The translations under genes and the position numbers were made by a program. 64,000 nucleotides of DNA from JALZKA01 sp963721645 (lineage in GTDB: Bacteria; Actinomycetota; Thermoleophilia; Solirubrobacterales; 70-9): NCBI GenBank assembly GCA_963721645.1, contig CAVRJK010000002.1, positions 1,178,001 through 1,242,000 on the forward strand, given 5' to 3'. Below are positions 9,611 to 18,198 of the stretch, piece by piece (the first letter of the stretch is position 1; each line of letters opens with the position of its first letter). The notes under the pieces were generated by a model, which saw nothing but the letters and a program-made list of their open reading frames with translations, was not told where the DNA came from and ran no database searches.

Positions 9611-9987
9611 GTCGCCGCTCCGGCCTGGCGGGCTGCGGCCCCGAGAATCCCGTTCACGAACCTGGGCGCGTCCGCACCGCAGAACTCGGCGGCCAGCCCA
9701 ACCGCCTCGTCGATCGCGATCTCCGGCGGCACCGCTTCTGAGTGGAGGAGCTCGAAGAGCCCAACCCGCAGGATCGCGCGGTCGAGAGGTGCGATTCGCT
9801 CGATCGACCAGCCACGGGCGAGGTTGCTGATCTCCGCGTCGATGGCCTCGATGTTCGCGTCGGTTCCTTCGGCAAGCTCACGGCTGAACGGCTTCACGCC
9901 GGCAAGAAGGTCAACAAGGGATCGGCCGGTCACGTCGCGCTGGTAGAGCGCGAAGACTGCTTCCTTGCGTTGGTCGGAGCGACGCAC
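9607..9987 (-). CDS. nusB: Transcription antitermination factor NusB
   Basis: NusB binds boxA RNA with NusE and helps antitermination of rRNA operons. The 126 residues give the usual all-helical NusB: MRRSDQRKEAVFALYQRDVT, then PLDRAILRVGLFELLH and the signature IAIDEAVGLAAEFCGADAPRF-VNGILG. It follows efp by 78 nt on the same strand, the common efp-nusB pairing, and overlaps the XseB-like ORF. Confidence 0.95.
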   Translation of the reverse strand: MRRSDQRKEAVFALYQRDVTGRSLVDLLAGVKPFSRELAEGTDANIEAIDAEISNLARGWSIERIAPLDRAILRVGLFELLHSEAVPPEIAIDEAVGLAAEFCGADAPRFVNGILGAAARQAGAAT

Positions 9988-10065
9988 AGCTCAAGCGTAC
10001 GGCTTGAGGCGGCACCTTCAGGACCGCGGCGCCGGCGCAGCCGCACCGGCGCAGCCGGATTCGGA

Positions 10066-10626
10066 CTATGCGCGCGAGACGTACTCGCCCGAGCGGGTAT
10101 CCACGCGGACGACTTCGCCCTCGTCGATGAAGAGCGGAACCTGGATCTCGACGCCTGTCTCGAGCGTCGCGGGCTTAGAGCCGCCTCCGGAAGCGGTATC
10201 GCCCTTGAGGCCCGGATCGGTCTTTGACACCGCGAGGTCGACAGCGCTCGGAACCTGGACGCCGGTCGGCTTCTCGTCGACGTAAAGGACCTCGACGGCG
10301 TCGTTCGGCCGCACCCACTTCATGTCCTCACCCGCCGAGTCACGGGCGATCTCGGTCTGCTCGTAGGACTCCGTGTCCATGAAGACTGCCATTTCGCCTG
10401 AGTCGTAGAGGAACTGCATCTTTCGCGTCTCGGTGCGCACGGGGCGGAACTTCTCGCCCGCGCGGAACGTCTTGTCGACGACGCCGCCGTCCGACGCTCG
10501 CCGCAGCTTGGTGCGTACGAAGGCACCGCCCTTGCCCGGCTTCACATGCTGGAAGTCCATGATCCGGTAGATCTGGCCGTCCACCTCGATGTGGGCGCCG
10601 TTCTTGAACTGATTGGTGGAGATCAA
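10066..10626 (-). CDS. efp: Elongation factor P
   Basis: EF-P rescues ribosomes stalled at polyproline. All three OB-like domains are present in 186 residues. The tip loop is KPGKGGAFVRT with Lys at the modified position. The start is an unusual TTG (10624-10626) giving ISTNQFKNGAHIEVDG, the family N-terminus; no other start fits. A 27-bp near-copy of this start region lies 460 bp upstream at 11088-11114. pepP, often found next to efp, is 12 kb away here. Confidence 0.95.
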   Translation of the reverse strand: MISTNQFKNGAHIEVDGQIYRIMDFQHVKPGKGGAFVRTKLRRASDGGVVDKTFRAGEKFRPVRTETRKMQFLYDSGEMAVFMDTESYEQTEIARDSAGEDMKWVRPNDAVEVLYVDEKPTGVQVPSAVDLAVSKTDPGLKGDTASGGGSKPATLETGVEIQVPLFIDEGEVVRVDTRSGEYVSRA

Positions 10627-10662
10627 GGCGCCCGAGGGTAGCGGCGCGCGTCGGTCCTCCGG

Positions 10663-11064
10663 CTAGGCGCTTTCCGACGAGGCAGCTGCCCTCGCCGCCT
10701 GACCGGGAGTCGCATATCCGGTTGCCGACAGGATCTTCCCGTCTCGCACGGTGACGATGGAGCCCCACGGGAAGTCCAGTGGGATCCCGGTGAGACGAAA
10801 TCGCCCAACGATCTTCTGGGTGGTCAATACGCGGCCGTCGCCGAGATCGGTTGCCTCGCTCAGCTCGAAGTGCAGCTCCTCGATCGCGTCCGCGATGTCA
10901 GCCCACCACCGGCCGAGGCCCTCATGGCCGTGATACGGCCCAGGCACCGGCGACTCATCCCAGTTGCGAATGACGATCTCCGGGTCGCAGATCTCGGGAG
11001 TGAGTTTGCCCTGCCCCAATCCCTTGAACCAGCGCGTCACCAGTTCCGCGTCCTCCGCCGACAT
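10663..11064 (-). CDS. SnoaL-like / NTF2-fold protein
   Basis: The 133-residue protein has the NTF2-like cone pattern: N-terminal helices (MSAEDAELVTRWFKGLGQGK), an IVIRNW strand, a central WWADIADAIEELHFE helix-strand and C-terminal strands with DGRVLTTQKIVGRFRLTG and DGKILSATGYA. Such proteins range from polyketide cyclases to isomerases and sigma-factor-associated domains; no catalytic residue set is evident. It sits just upstream of efp, between efp and a duplicated piece of the efp start, so it may have inserted there. Confidence 0.75.
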   Translation of the reverse strand: MSAEDAELVTRWFKGLGQGKLTPEICDPEIVIRNWDESPVPGPYHGHEGLGRWWADIADAIEELHFELSEATDLGDGRVLTTQKIVGRFRLTGIPLDFPWGSIVTVRDGKILSATGYATPGQAARAAASSESA

Positions 11065-11087
11065 TCCCTAAGTATGAACCGGCGGAG

Positions 11088-11114
11088 GTTCCTGAACTGA
11101 TTCGTCGAGATCAC
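11088..11114 (-). repeat. Duplicated fragment of the efp 5' end
   Basis: On the minus strand this 27-mer reads GTGATCTCGACGAATCAG followed by TTCAGGAAC, encoding (M/V)ISTNQFRN. It matches the first 27 nt of efp (10626-10600, ISTNQFKN) at 23 of 27 positions. Similarity stops after this codon block. It lies 24 nt before the SnoaL-like start, which suggests that gene arrived with a partial duplication of the efp start. Confidence 0.65.
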
Positions 11115-11178
11115 GGTGGCCGAGGACAGCGGCGGCCTGAGCTGCGCGCCGTCGCGGCGCAGCGTACGCTCACCCACG

Positions 11179-12600
11179 ATGCCGCATCTCTTTTCCGGGC
11201 ACCCGACCGCTTCGCGGCGCTTTGGCACGGCGGCCCTGCTTGCGATCTTGAGCGCGGTGGTCTTGATGCTTCTCGCAGGCAGCGGAGGTTCGTCAGGCGC
11301 CGGCCAGGCCAAGGCAGGCGTCCTCCCTCCCTGCCTTCCCACGAACACCGCGCCTCCGGATGCCCTCGCAAATAATCCGAATCCCAGCGCTACCAGCCCC
11401 ACTGATCCGAAGCGCAAGGTCATCTTCGTGGGAAACAACTGGGAGGGGACCGCCGACGTCATCGCGGCCAAGGGCAAAAAGCTAAGGACGCTCACCCGGA
11501 TCAACATCGTCCCGGATTACGACGAGAGGCTCGCCGAGATCTGCCTCAACCCCCAGGACCTCGGCTACTTCATTGCGATCCGCGAACTGATCGGCGAGGG
11601 CAACGACCAGCTGGTCGACGACATGTACTCGACGCCGAACGGAAAGCTCCTGGTCGTGTCCCGTCCCAGCTTTCGAGATGTCGTTGCCATCCACATCGCG
11701 GGGCCTGACACCGGGCAGATCGCCTGGCGCTTCCAGGTCGCCGGCCAGCGCTCAGACCACATGGCGGTTTCGCCAGACGGCAAGCAGGTGGCCGTCTCTG
11801 CCTCAACCGGGAACGTCGTCCACCTTCTCGACACCAAGACAGGTGAGGAGGAAGGCACGTTCGCATCCGGGGACTCGCCCCATGAGAACACCTACTCGGC
11901 CAACGGCAAGAAGATCTACCACGCGTCGATCGGCCTCGTCTACACCCCCGGCGACGAGGACGTCTTCGACACAGACACCAACAAGGGGGAGCGCTACTTC
12001 CAGGTCGTTGACGCCAAGACGGGCGAGATCATCTCGCGCGTCGACATCGGCCAGAAGCTGGAAGAGGCGGGCTACCCGAATCTGTCAAAGGCGGTCCGCC
12101 CCATGGCCATCACGGCAAACGAGCGAAAGGCGTTTCTCCAAGTCTCGTTCTTCCATGGCGTCGTCTCCTACAACGTGAAGAAGGAGAAGGTAAAGCGCAT
12201 CACGCGCCTGCCGAACCTGGTTCCCGAGATTCCGCGCGAGCAGTATCTACTGGACTCGGCGCATCACGGGATCGCCCTGTCGGGCGACGACAAGCGGCTC
12301 TGCATTGCCGGGACGATGTCTTCGTATGCAACCGTGATCAGGCGCCGCTCCTTGCGTAGGCCCGAGTTGAGCCCGAAGCTGATCGAGGAAGGCGACAAGC
12401 CCTACTGGTCGACCACGTCTGAGAACGGCAGGTACTGCTACGTCTCGTGGTCCGGGACGGACGACATCTCGATCATCTCCTACCGCAAGCGCCGGGAGAC
12501 CGATCACATCGACGTTGGCGAGCCGGGCGGCAACCCAGCGCACCCGCAGCGGATTCGAAACGGCGTCGTGCGCAAAAGCTTTCTGGACGCGAACGACTAG
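11179..12600 (+). CDS. Secreted beta-propeller (YVTN/WD40-like) protein
   Basis: A cationic N-terminus and hydrophobic helix (RRFGTAALLAILSAVVLMLL) followed by a small-residue stretch look like a signal peptide or anchor, so the protein is exported. The body has beta-propeller blades with repeats such as DHMAVSPDGKQVAVSASTG-NVVHLLDTKTGE and HGIALSGDDKRLCIAGTMSS. There are several cysteines (residues about 50-60, 110, 370, 420). The function is unknown; such proteins bind ligands or partners at the surface. The ATG at 11179 follows a 5' extension that lacks any signal features. The gene starts the accessory block on the plus strand. Confidence 0.75.
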   Translation: MPHLFSGHPTASRRFGTAALLAILSAVVLMLLAGSGGSSGAGQAKAGVLPPCLPTNTAPPDALANNPNPSATSPTDPKRKVIFVGNNWEGTADVIAAKGKKLRTLTRINIVPDYDERLAEICLNPQDLGYFIAIRELIGEGNDQLVDDMYSTPNGKLLVVSRPSFRDVVAIHIAGPDTGQIAWRFQVAGQRSDHMAVSPDGKQVAVSASTGNVVHLLDTKTGEEEGTFASGDSPHENTYSANGKKIYHASIGLVYTPGDEDVFDTDTNKGERYFQVVDAKTGEIISRVDIGQKLEEAGYPNLSKAVRPMAITANERKAFLQVSFFHGVVSYNVKKEKVKRITRLPNLVPEIPREQYLLDSAHHGIALSGDDKRLCIAGTMSSYATVIRRRSLRRPELSPKLIEEGDKPYWSTTSENGRYCYVSWSGTDDISIISYRKRRETDHIDVGEPGGNPAHPQRIRNGVVRKSFLDAND

Positions 12601-12628
12601 CTGACGCGCCCTGGCATCCTCTCGCGCG

Positions 12629-13811
12629 ATGAGTGAGGTCAGCACCCGGTCGAGGCGGATGAGCGCCACCCTCCGACAGAGCGAGTCGGTCACTCCACTC
12701 GAGCTGTTCTTCGACCTCGTCTTTGTGCTCGCGATAACGCAATGCACCCAGCTGATGGCCAACGAGCCGACATGGGAGGGCATCGCAAAGGGCCTCCTGG
12801 TCCTGGCGGTGCTTTGGTGGTCGTGGATCGGCTACGCGTGGCTGACCACGGTCGTGGACCCTGAAGAGGGCAGCTGTGCGGTTGGTCATCTTCGCGGCAA
12901 TGGCGGGTCTTTTGGTGGCATCGCTGTGTGTTCCAGGTGCATTTGACGACACGGCACTGCTGTTCGCGGTCGCCTACGGCGTGGTGCGCGCAGCCCACAT
13001 TGGTCTGTTCTGGCTGGCGAGTGATGACGACATGGAGCTGCGCAGGTCGATCAGCGGACTCGCCATCTCAACTGCCTTGGCGGTCGGCACCCTCGTTGCT
13101 GCGTCTTTCCTCGACGGGCCGGCGCAGGGAGCGGTCTGGCTGGTGGCGATCCTTATCGACTTCTCGGGCCCGTACCTCTTCGGTGCCGGTGGCTGGAAGC
13201 TCATGCCTGAGCACTTCGCCGAGCGTCACGGCCTGATCATGATCATCGCGCTCGGCGAGTCGATCGTCGCGATCGGCGCAGGCGTGACCGGCGAGATCAC
13301 CGCGGGCGTCGTTGCCACGGCGGTAGTCGGCGTCGTCCTCGCAGCGATGATGTGGTGGGCCTACTTCGACGTCGTGGCGCTTGTCGCAGCGCGCCGCCTC
13401 GCCGGCATCGAGGATCGCAGGGAGCGAAACGAGACCGCGCGCGACTCCTACTCGTATCTGCACCTGCCGATGGTCGCCGGGATCGTGCTGGTCGCACTCG
13501 GCATGAAGAAGACGATCGGGCACTTCGACGAGCCCTTGAAGATCGAGACGGCGACCGCGCTGATCGGCGGCTTTTCCATGTACCTGCTGGCGCATGTGGC
13601 GTTCCGATGGCGGAACGTCCACTCCCTCAACCGGCGGCGCTTCGGACTCGGGATCGGCATCTTCGCCCTGCTCCCTGCGGCTGTGGAGCTGCCGGCGCTC
13701 GCGACCCTCGGGATCCTGACCGCTGTTGCGTGCGCCCTGATCGCCTACGAGGCGATCAGGTACGCCGACAATCGCGACAGGGTTCGGCACACGCTCGCCG
13801 AGGCGCCTTAG
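12629..13811 (+). CDS. Low temperature requirement protein A (LtrA) family membrane protein, frameshifted
   Basis: The N-terminal motif VTPLELFFDLVFVLAITQCT is the LtrA signature, followed by WWSWIGYAWLTTVVDPEEG, FWLASD, GWKLMPEHFAERHGLIMII-ALGESIVAIG and many transmembrane helices. The first 80 residues and the rest are in different frames; one extra base near 12875 (VDPEEGS/VRLVIFAAM) separates them. Together they give about 393 residues, the family's normal length. LtrA proteins have poorly known roles. It starts 28 nt after the beta-propeller gene. Confidence 0.85.
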
Positions 13812-13833
13812 CGCCACTCAGGGGAGGAGTGCA

Positions 13834-14511
13834 GTGAGACTCGAGCCCAGGTTGATCGATGTGCTCGTTCCGGACGAGCCGAAGGGGGCTGTCCTCGTGC
13901 TCCACGGCGGCGCGAGCCGTGGCGAGAACGTGATGGTCTCCCCCACGCAGCTCTCGGTTTTGCGGATGATCCCGATCGCGAAGAAGATCGCCCGGGCAGG
14001 AAGCGGCGAGCTCGCCGTCTTCCGCCTCCTCAATTCCCGCCGAGGCTGGGATACCCGCCACACCCCGGTCAAGGACGCGCATTGGGCCCTGGACGAGATG
14101 GCCGAGCGGCTGGGACGCTCGCTGCCTGTCTGCCTGGTCGGTCACTCCCTGGGAGGCCGTGCCGCGATCCTGGCCTCGGATCACCCAGGAGTTCGTAGCG
14201 CTGTGGCCCTGGCTCCTTACGTCTACCCATCCGATCTTCCCGCAGGGCTCGACGGTCAGCGGATCTTGATCGTGCATGGAGACAAAGACCGGATCGCGAG
14301 CCCCGAGCGAGCGCGCCAGCTCGCGCGACGCCTCGGCGCCATGACTCCTACGGCCTACGTACTGGCCGGCGGCGCCAAGCACGCGATGCTCAGGCGCCGC
14401 CGCGTCTTCTCTGGGCTTGCTGCCGCATGGGCCACCCAGACTCTGCTCTCCCGCTCGACGAACGCCACCCTCGCTCGCATTGAACGCGGCGAGAGCTTCG
14501 TCGAGGTCTAG
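13834..14511 (+). CDS. Alpha/beta hydrolase
   Basis: The 225-residue protein has the nucleophile elbow GHSLGG (Ser in CLVGHSLGGRAAIL), an Asp in ILIVHGDKDRI and a His in GGAKHAML, i.e. a complete catalytic triad. An oxyanion-region LVLHGGASRGEN is near the N-terminus. The GTG start is preceded by GGGGAGGAG. It resembles dienelactone-hydrolase or esterase-type proteins, but the substrate is unknown. Its stop overlaps the stop of the convergent acidic-protein gene. Confidence 0.85.
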   Translation: MRLEPRLIDVLVPDEPKGAVLVLHGGASRGENVMVSPTQLSVLRMIPIAKKIARAGSGELAVFRLLNSRRGWDTRHTPVKDAHWALDEMAERLGRSLPVCLVGHSLGGRAAILASDHPGVRSAVALAPYVYPSDLPAGLDGQRILIVHGDKDRIASPERARQLARRLGAMTPTAYVLAGGAKHAMLRRRRVFSGLAAAWATQTLLSRSTNATLARIERGESFVEV

Positions 14512-14822
14512 AGATCTTCCTTCTCCACCTCGTCTGCCTCTCCGTGCGATTGGGCAGTCGGGTCCGAGCCCTCTTCCTGGCCCGCCATGTGCGTCGGGTC
14601 AGGATTCGAGTCGGATTCGTGTGACGCGTTCTCGACCAGCTCCTGCTCAGCCAGCTCAAAGCCCTCAGATTCGCCCTGCCCAGCCTCGACGGGTGCCCGC
14701 TCGGACTCTTCGACGCCATAGTCGTTTCCCGGGTCGCCGCCGATCTCGCCCGCCTCACGTGCGGCTTCGCTCTCCTGCTCGGCGACGTAACTCTCGTCGC
14801 CGTGAGTGCTCTCCTCGCTCAT
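14508..14822 (-). CDS. Acidic, probably disordered conserved protein (104 aa)
   Basis: The protein is rich in Glu, Asp, Gly and Ser, with no hydrophobic core and no cysteines. The segments AREAGEIGG and GEAEGF-like GQGESEGFELAEQELVENAS resemble a small family I associate with Solirubrobacter-type genomes (EAGxIGG ... AEGFExAExxLIExASH). The function is unknown. It ends by overlapping the hydrolase gene by 4 nt in convergent orientation. Confidence 0.6.
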   Translation of the reverse strand: MSEESTHGDESYVAEQESEAAREAGEIGGDPGNDYGVEESERAPVEAGQGESEGFELAEQELVENASHESDSNPDPTHMAGQEEGSDPTAQSHGEADEVEKEDL

Positions 14823-14908
14823 TTCAGTCCCTTTCGTTGCTCATATCATTCGCTTTCCGGGTACCGCGCACAACCATCGTAAAACGTCAGCAGATAGGTT
14901 CAAAAGAC

Positions 14909-15967
14909 ATGACCGACACGCCAAAGCTCCTCGACGACTTGCTCCGCGTCCCCGCGCCCTCTGGCTACGAAGCTCCTGCCAGTGCGGTCTGGCGCGAGGC
15001 CGCCGGCGAGTTCGCCGAGGTTCGCGCAGACGGCATCGGCTCGTCGATTGCCGTGGTTGGCGACGACGAATCGCAGCCGCTCTTCGCGATCGCCGGCCAC
15101 ATGGACGAGATCGGGCTCGTCGTGACGCATATCGACGACAAGGGCTTCATCTGGTTCGCCTCGATTGGCGGCTGGGATCCTCAGATCCTGGTCGGCCAGA
15201 GGGTCGAGATCGTCACCAAGGATGGCCCCGTTGCGGGCGTCGCTGGGCGCAAGCCGATTCACCTCTTGGAGGACGATCAGCGCAAGAAGGTTGTCGAGCT
15301 CAAGCAGCTTCATATCGACATCGGCGCCGCGGATGGCGACGCTGTACGGGAGCTCGTGCGGATCGGCGACCCCGCTGTCGTCCGCAGCGAGCCGATGCGC
15401 GTTCAGGGCTCTCGCCTGGTCTCTCGCTCGATGGACAATCGACTCGGCTCCTATGTGGCGCTTGAGGTCGCGCGACGTTGCTCCGAATCCGACAAGGTGT
15501 CCTGCCGCGTAGCCGGCGTCGCCAACGCGCAGGAAGAAATCGGCCTCTACGGCGCCCGCACTGCAGCGTTTGACCTCCAGCCCACGCTGGCAATTGCGGT
15601 CGACGTGACGCACGCGACCGACGCTCCCGGGATCGACGAGAACCAGGAGGGAAGCCACCACCTGGGCACCGGCCCCGTGATCAGCCGCGGCTCGACACTC
15701 TCGCCGGTCGTCTTCGAGTTGCTTGCCGAAGTGGCCGCGGAGTCCGGGATCCCACACACCTTCTCCGGCTCTGGCAACCGCACCGGAACCGATGCCGATG
15801 CGATCCAGATCACGCGCTCGGGCATCCCGGCCGGACTCGTCTCCATCCCCCTCCGCTATATGCATTCGCCGGTCGAGATGGTGGATCTCGACGACGTCGA
15901 GAACACCGTTTTACTCCTGGTCGCGTTCGCCGAGTCGCTCGACGCGGACCTCGACCTCAGCCGCTAG
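14909..15967 (+). CDS. M42 family metallo-aminopeptidase
   Basis: M42 peptidases form tetrahedral dodecamers that trim peptides in the cytoplasm. Candidate di-metal ligands are the His of AGHMDEIGLV, Asp of AVDVTHATD, the Glu pair of NAQEEIGLYGA and the His of RYMHSPVEMVD. Length 352 residues is typical. The ATG at 14909 (MTDTPKLLDDLLRVPAPSGYE) matches the family start. It faces the acidic-protein gene across an 86-bp divergent promoter region. Confidence 0.92.
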   Translation: MTDTPKLLDDLLRVPAPSGYEAPASAVWREAAGEFAEVRADGIGSSIAVVGDDESQPLFAIAGHMDEIGLVVTHIDDKGFIWFASIGGWDPQILVGQRVEIVTKDGPVAGVAGRKPIHLLEDDQRKKVVELKQLHIDIGAADGDAVRELVRIGDPAVVRSEPMRVQGSRLVSRSMDNRLGSYVALEVARRCSESDKVSCRVAGVANAQEEIGLYGARTAAFDLQPTLAIAVDVTHATDAPGIDENQEGSHHLGTGPVISRGSTLSPVVFELLAEVAAESGIPHTFSGSGNRTGTDADAIQITRSGIPAGLVSIPLRYMHSPVEMVDLDDVENTVLLLVAFAESLDADLDLSR

Positions 15968-16020
15968 GCGCCGGACTTCCGTGACGGGGCCGCCCGGCCT
16001 CCGAGCAAAAGAGATGTAAG

Positions 16021-16040
16021 AGGTGCCTGACCCCTTTTAG
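16021..16040. repeat. Variant of the dispersed palindrome at the end of the PHP/RTX gene
   Basis: AGGTGCCTGACCCCTTTTAG is a known-looking variant of the GGGGTC(T/A)GACCCC element (minus strand: AAAAGGGGTCAGGCACCT). It overlaps the stop codon of the PHP/RTX gene and lies 54 nt after the M42 gene. It could act as a shared 3' element for these convergent genes. Confidence 0.65.
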
Positions 16041-18178
16041 ATTTCGCGGACGCGTTCGCAGCCCGCCGTGGTGTCGAGGCCGGCGTCGATCCGGGCTCGG
16101 TCTTTTCGGCCGGTGCCGCAGCGCACTTCGTCGGCCTCACCGTCAACGGCGCGGACGCGGTCCGAGCCGCCGCCGCTCTTCAGGAGATCCTCGCCTTCGT
16201 CCCCGGTCAGCCTGTCGCGGCCGCGGCCTCCCATCAGGCAGTCGTCTCCGTCGGCGCCGCGGATTCGATCCCGTCCGCGCTGTCCCGCTACGCGGTCTGG
16301 CGCAGGCGTCCCATCGAAGCGCTCGTCGCCTGATCCGAGGCGGACCGCCGGCGCGTCGTTGCAGTCGGTCGGTGGCGGTGGCGGTGGCTCGCCCGAGACG
16401 GGCTCGACGTAGATCGGACTCGAGAGCGCCTCGATCGCGCCCTCGCGTTGGACCTGGATGCGATAGCGCGCGTACCCGAGAACCGGCAGGTCGAACTCAA
16501 AGGTGTCGCCGGTCGGCGGAATCGGCACGACGAGCACCGGCGCGGTGTCGCGATAGACGACCGCATACAGAAGGCCGGGCCGCACTTCCCGTGTCACGTT
16601 CAGCTCCAGGATCTCCGCGCTGAGAGTGGCCGAGAACCCGGTCTGCGACTCGAGGGTGTCGCCCATGATCGCCGGCGCCATCGGCACCCCGTCCTCGGCC
16701 GCGCTGAGACGCAGGTCGGGTCCGAGCTGGCCGAACGGCTTCACATAGGTGTGGCCCGCCTCCACGCCCTCCTGGATGCCGGACTCCGATAGCTCGTCCG
16801 CGAAAACGACGGTCGTCGCCTCGCCGATCGGCGACGCGAGGATGGAGTCGGGCACGGACCCCTGGTCTCCGGCCTGGTGCGAATCGCTGGAGCCGGTCGC
16901 GGCGATGTGGTTGGAGTTCGCACCCCCGTCGTCGATCGCCTGGTCCCAGAACGCGATGCGCAAGGGGCGTGAACGGGTTCGGACCGGGACGCGGCGGCTG
17001 GTCGAGCCCCGGGGGGCCGGTCTGGACCTCGACGGCATCCACCTTCGAATAATCGGTCTCCGCTGACGTGTAGTCCCATGGGCAGCCGCGGCAGAACGCT
17101 GACAGGAGCGGAATCTCTGACGGGAAGATCGTCGGGTGGTTGATCTGGGTGAAGCCACCACCCGCGTGGACCTCGTCGAAGATCTCGGACACCGGGCGCG
17201 CTGCGCGGACCTGGCTCATGGTGCCGTCCACCTCGCGGCGGAGAATGGGGGCGGTCCTGTAGTCGACCTGGCCGGGCCCACCGAGAGCGTTGGTATGCCC
17301 GCGATAGGTCGTCACCTCGGTTCCGCGGGCGACCAGGAAGCTCTCGTATTCGGCCTTGGAGCTTTCCGATCTCTCCGTAGGAGACCGTGTTGTTGTGATC
17401 CACCAACTGGACGAAATCAAGGCCGGCTCCCCCGTCTGCGGCAGGCAGGAAGGCGTAATCCAGCGTCTCGCGAACGAGCGCGTTGCCAGGCTCCTCTTCG
17501 CCGTGGACGTGAAAGTCCCCCGCATACCAGCCCGGGGTCGCGCGCGCGGGGCTCGAGTCGTATGCGACGGGCACGTAGGGATCGTCGGCGAAACGTCGCG
17601 CTCGTCGTCGTCTGCACGTCGACGCGCCAGGCCACCGCGTTGTCGAAGTTGCCCTCGCTGGAGGTCGAGATCGCTGCCAGCCCAAGCTCCGCGACCCACT
17701 CGCCTTCGGGAACCGGTCCGGGCTCGTACGCCCGGGTGGTGCGACCGGACACGTAGCCCTTCGGAGCCGCCTCATAAGTCGCCTCGCTCGAGAACCCGTT
17801 CATCGCGATCGTCAGATCCTTCACCGCCCCGCCGGAGTGGCCTCGAAGCTCATCCGGGCCGAGCACGGAGTTACCGGGCTTGAGCGGCTCGTACACGCCG
17901 ATGTCGAGGGTGTTGTTGTTGAGCCCGTTCGGCAGAGCCACATCGGGCTGATCGAAGCAGTAGCGAATCCGGACACCGGTCGTCCCGGCAGGGACGGTAA
18001 AGGGGATCTGCACGTAACTGTTCTCCATTGAGGCGTCGAACGAGCCAGTCGTGGTCGTGACCGCACCAAGCGCCGGATCCTCGGGGCCCGGGCAGGTCGC
18101 GGGCACGGCACCGGCGGCGGGAGCCGCTGCAAAGAGCGCCCACACCAGAGCCGGCACGACGACGCGAATCCCTGCCAC
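16037..18178 (-). CDS. Secreted CehA/McbA-type PHP metallohydrolase with C-terminal RTX-like repeats (three frameshifts)
   Basis: A signal peptide (VVVPALVWALFAAAPAAGA) precedes a beta-sandwich-like region, then a PHP domain with WYAGDFHVHGEEEPGNALVR, DFVQLVDHNN, GGFTQINHPT and GSSDSHQAGD, the metal ligands of CehA/McbA-like hydrolases. After a strand-rich region and a PPPPPP linker come Gly/Asp RTX-like repeats (GADGDDCLMGGRGRDRLTGDEGEDLL) ending near CERVREI. Three extra bases, near 17592, 17361 and 16969, break the frame; since they sum to three, the total length is a multiple of three and encodes about 712 residues. The substrate is unknown, probably an extracellular phosphoester. All three breaks look like sequence errors. 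Confidence 0.8.
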
Positions 18179-18198
18179 GACTCGAGTGTAAGCGGGAG

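Noticed and set aside
11116..11178. Earlier start for the beta-propeller gene
   Set aside because: The extra residues contain no signal features and overlap the duplicated efp fragment region; the ATG at 11179 gives a clean signal peptide.
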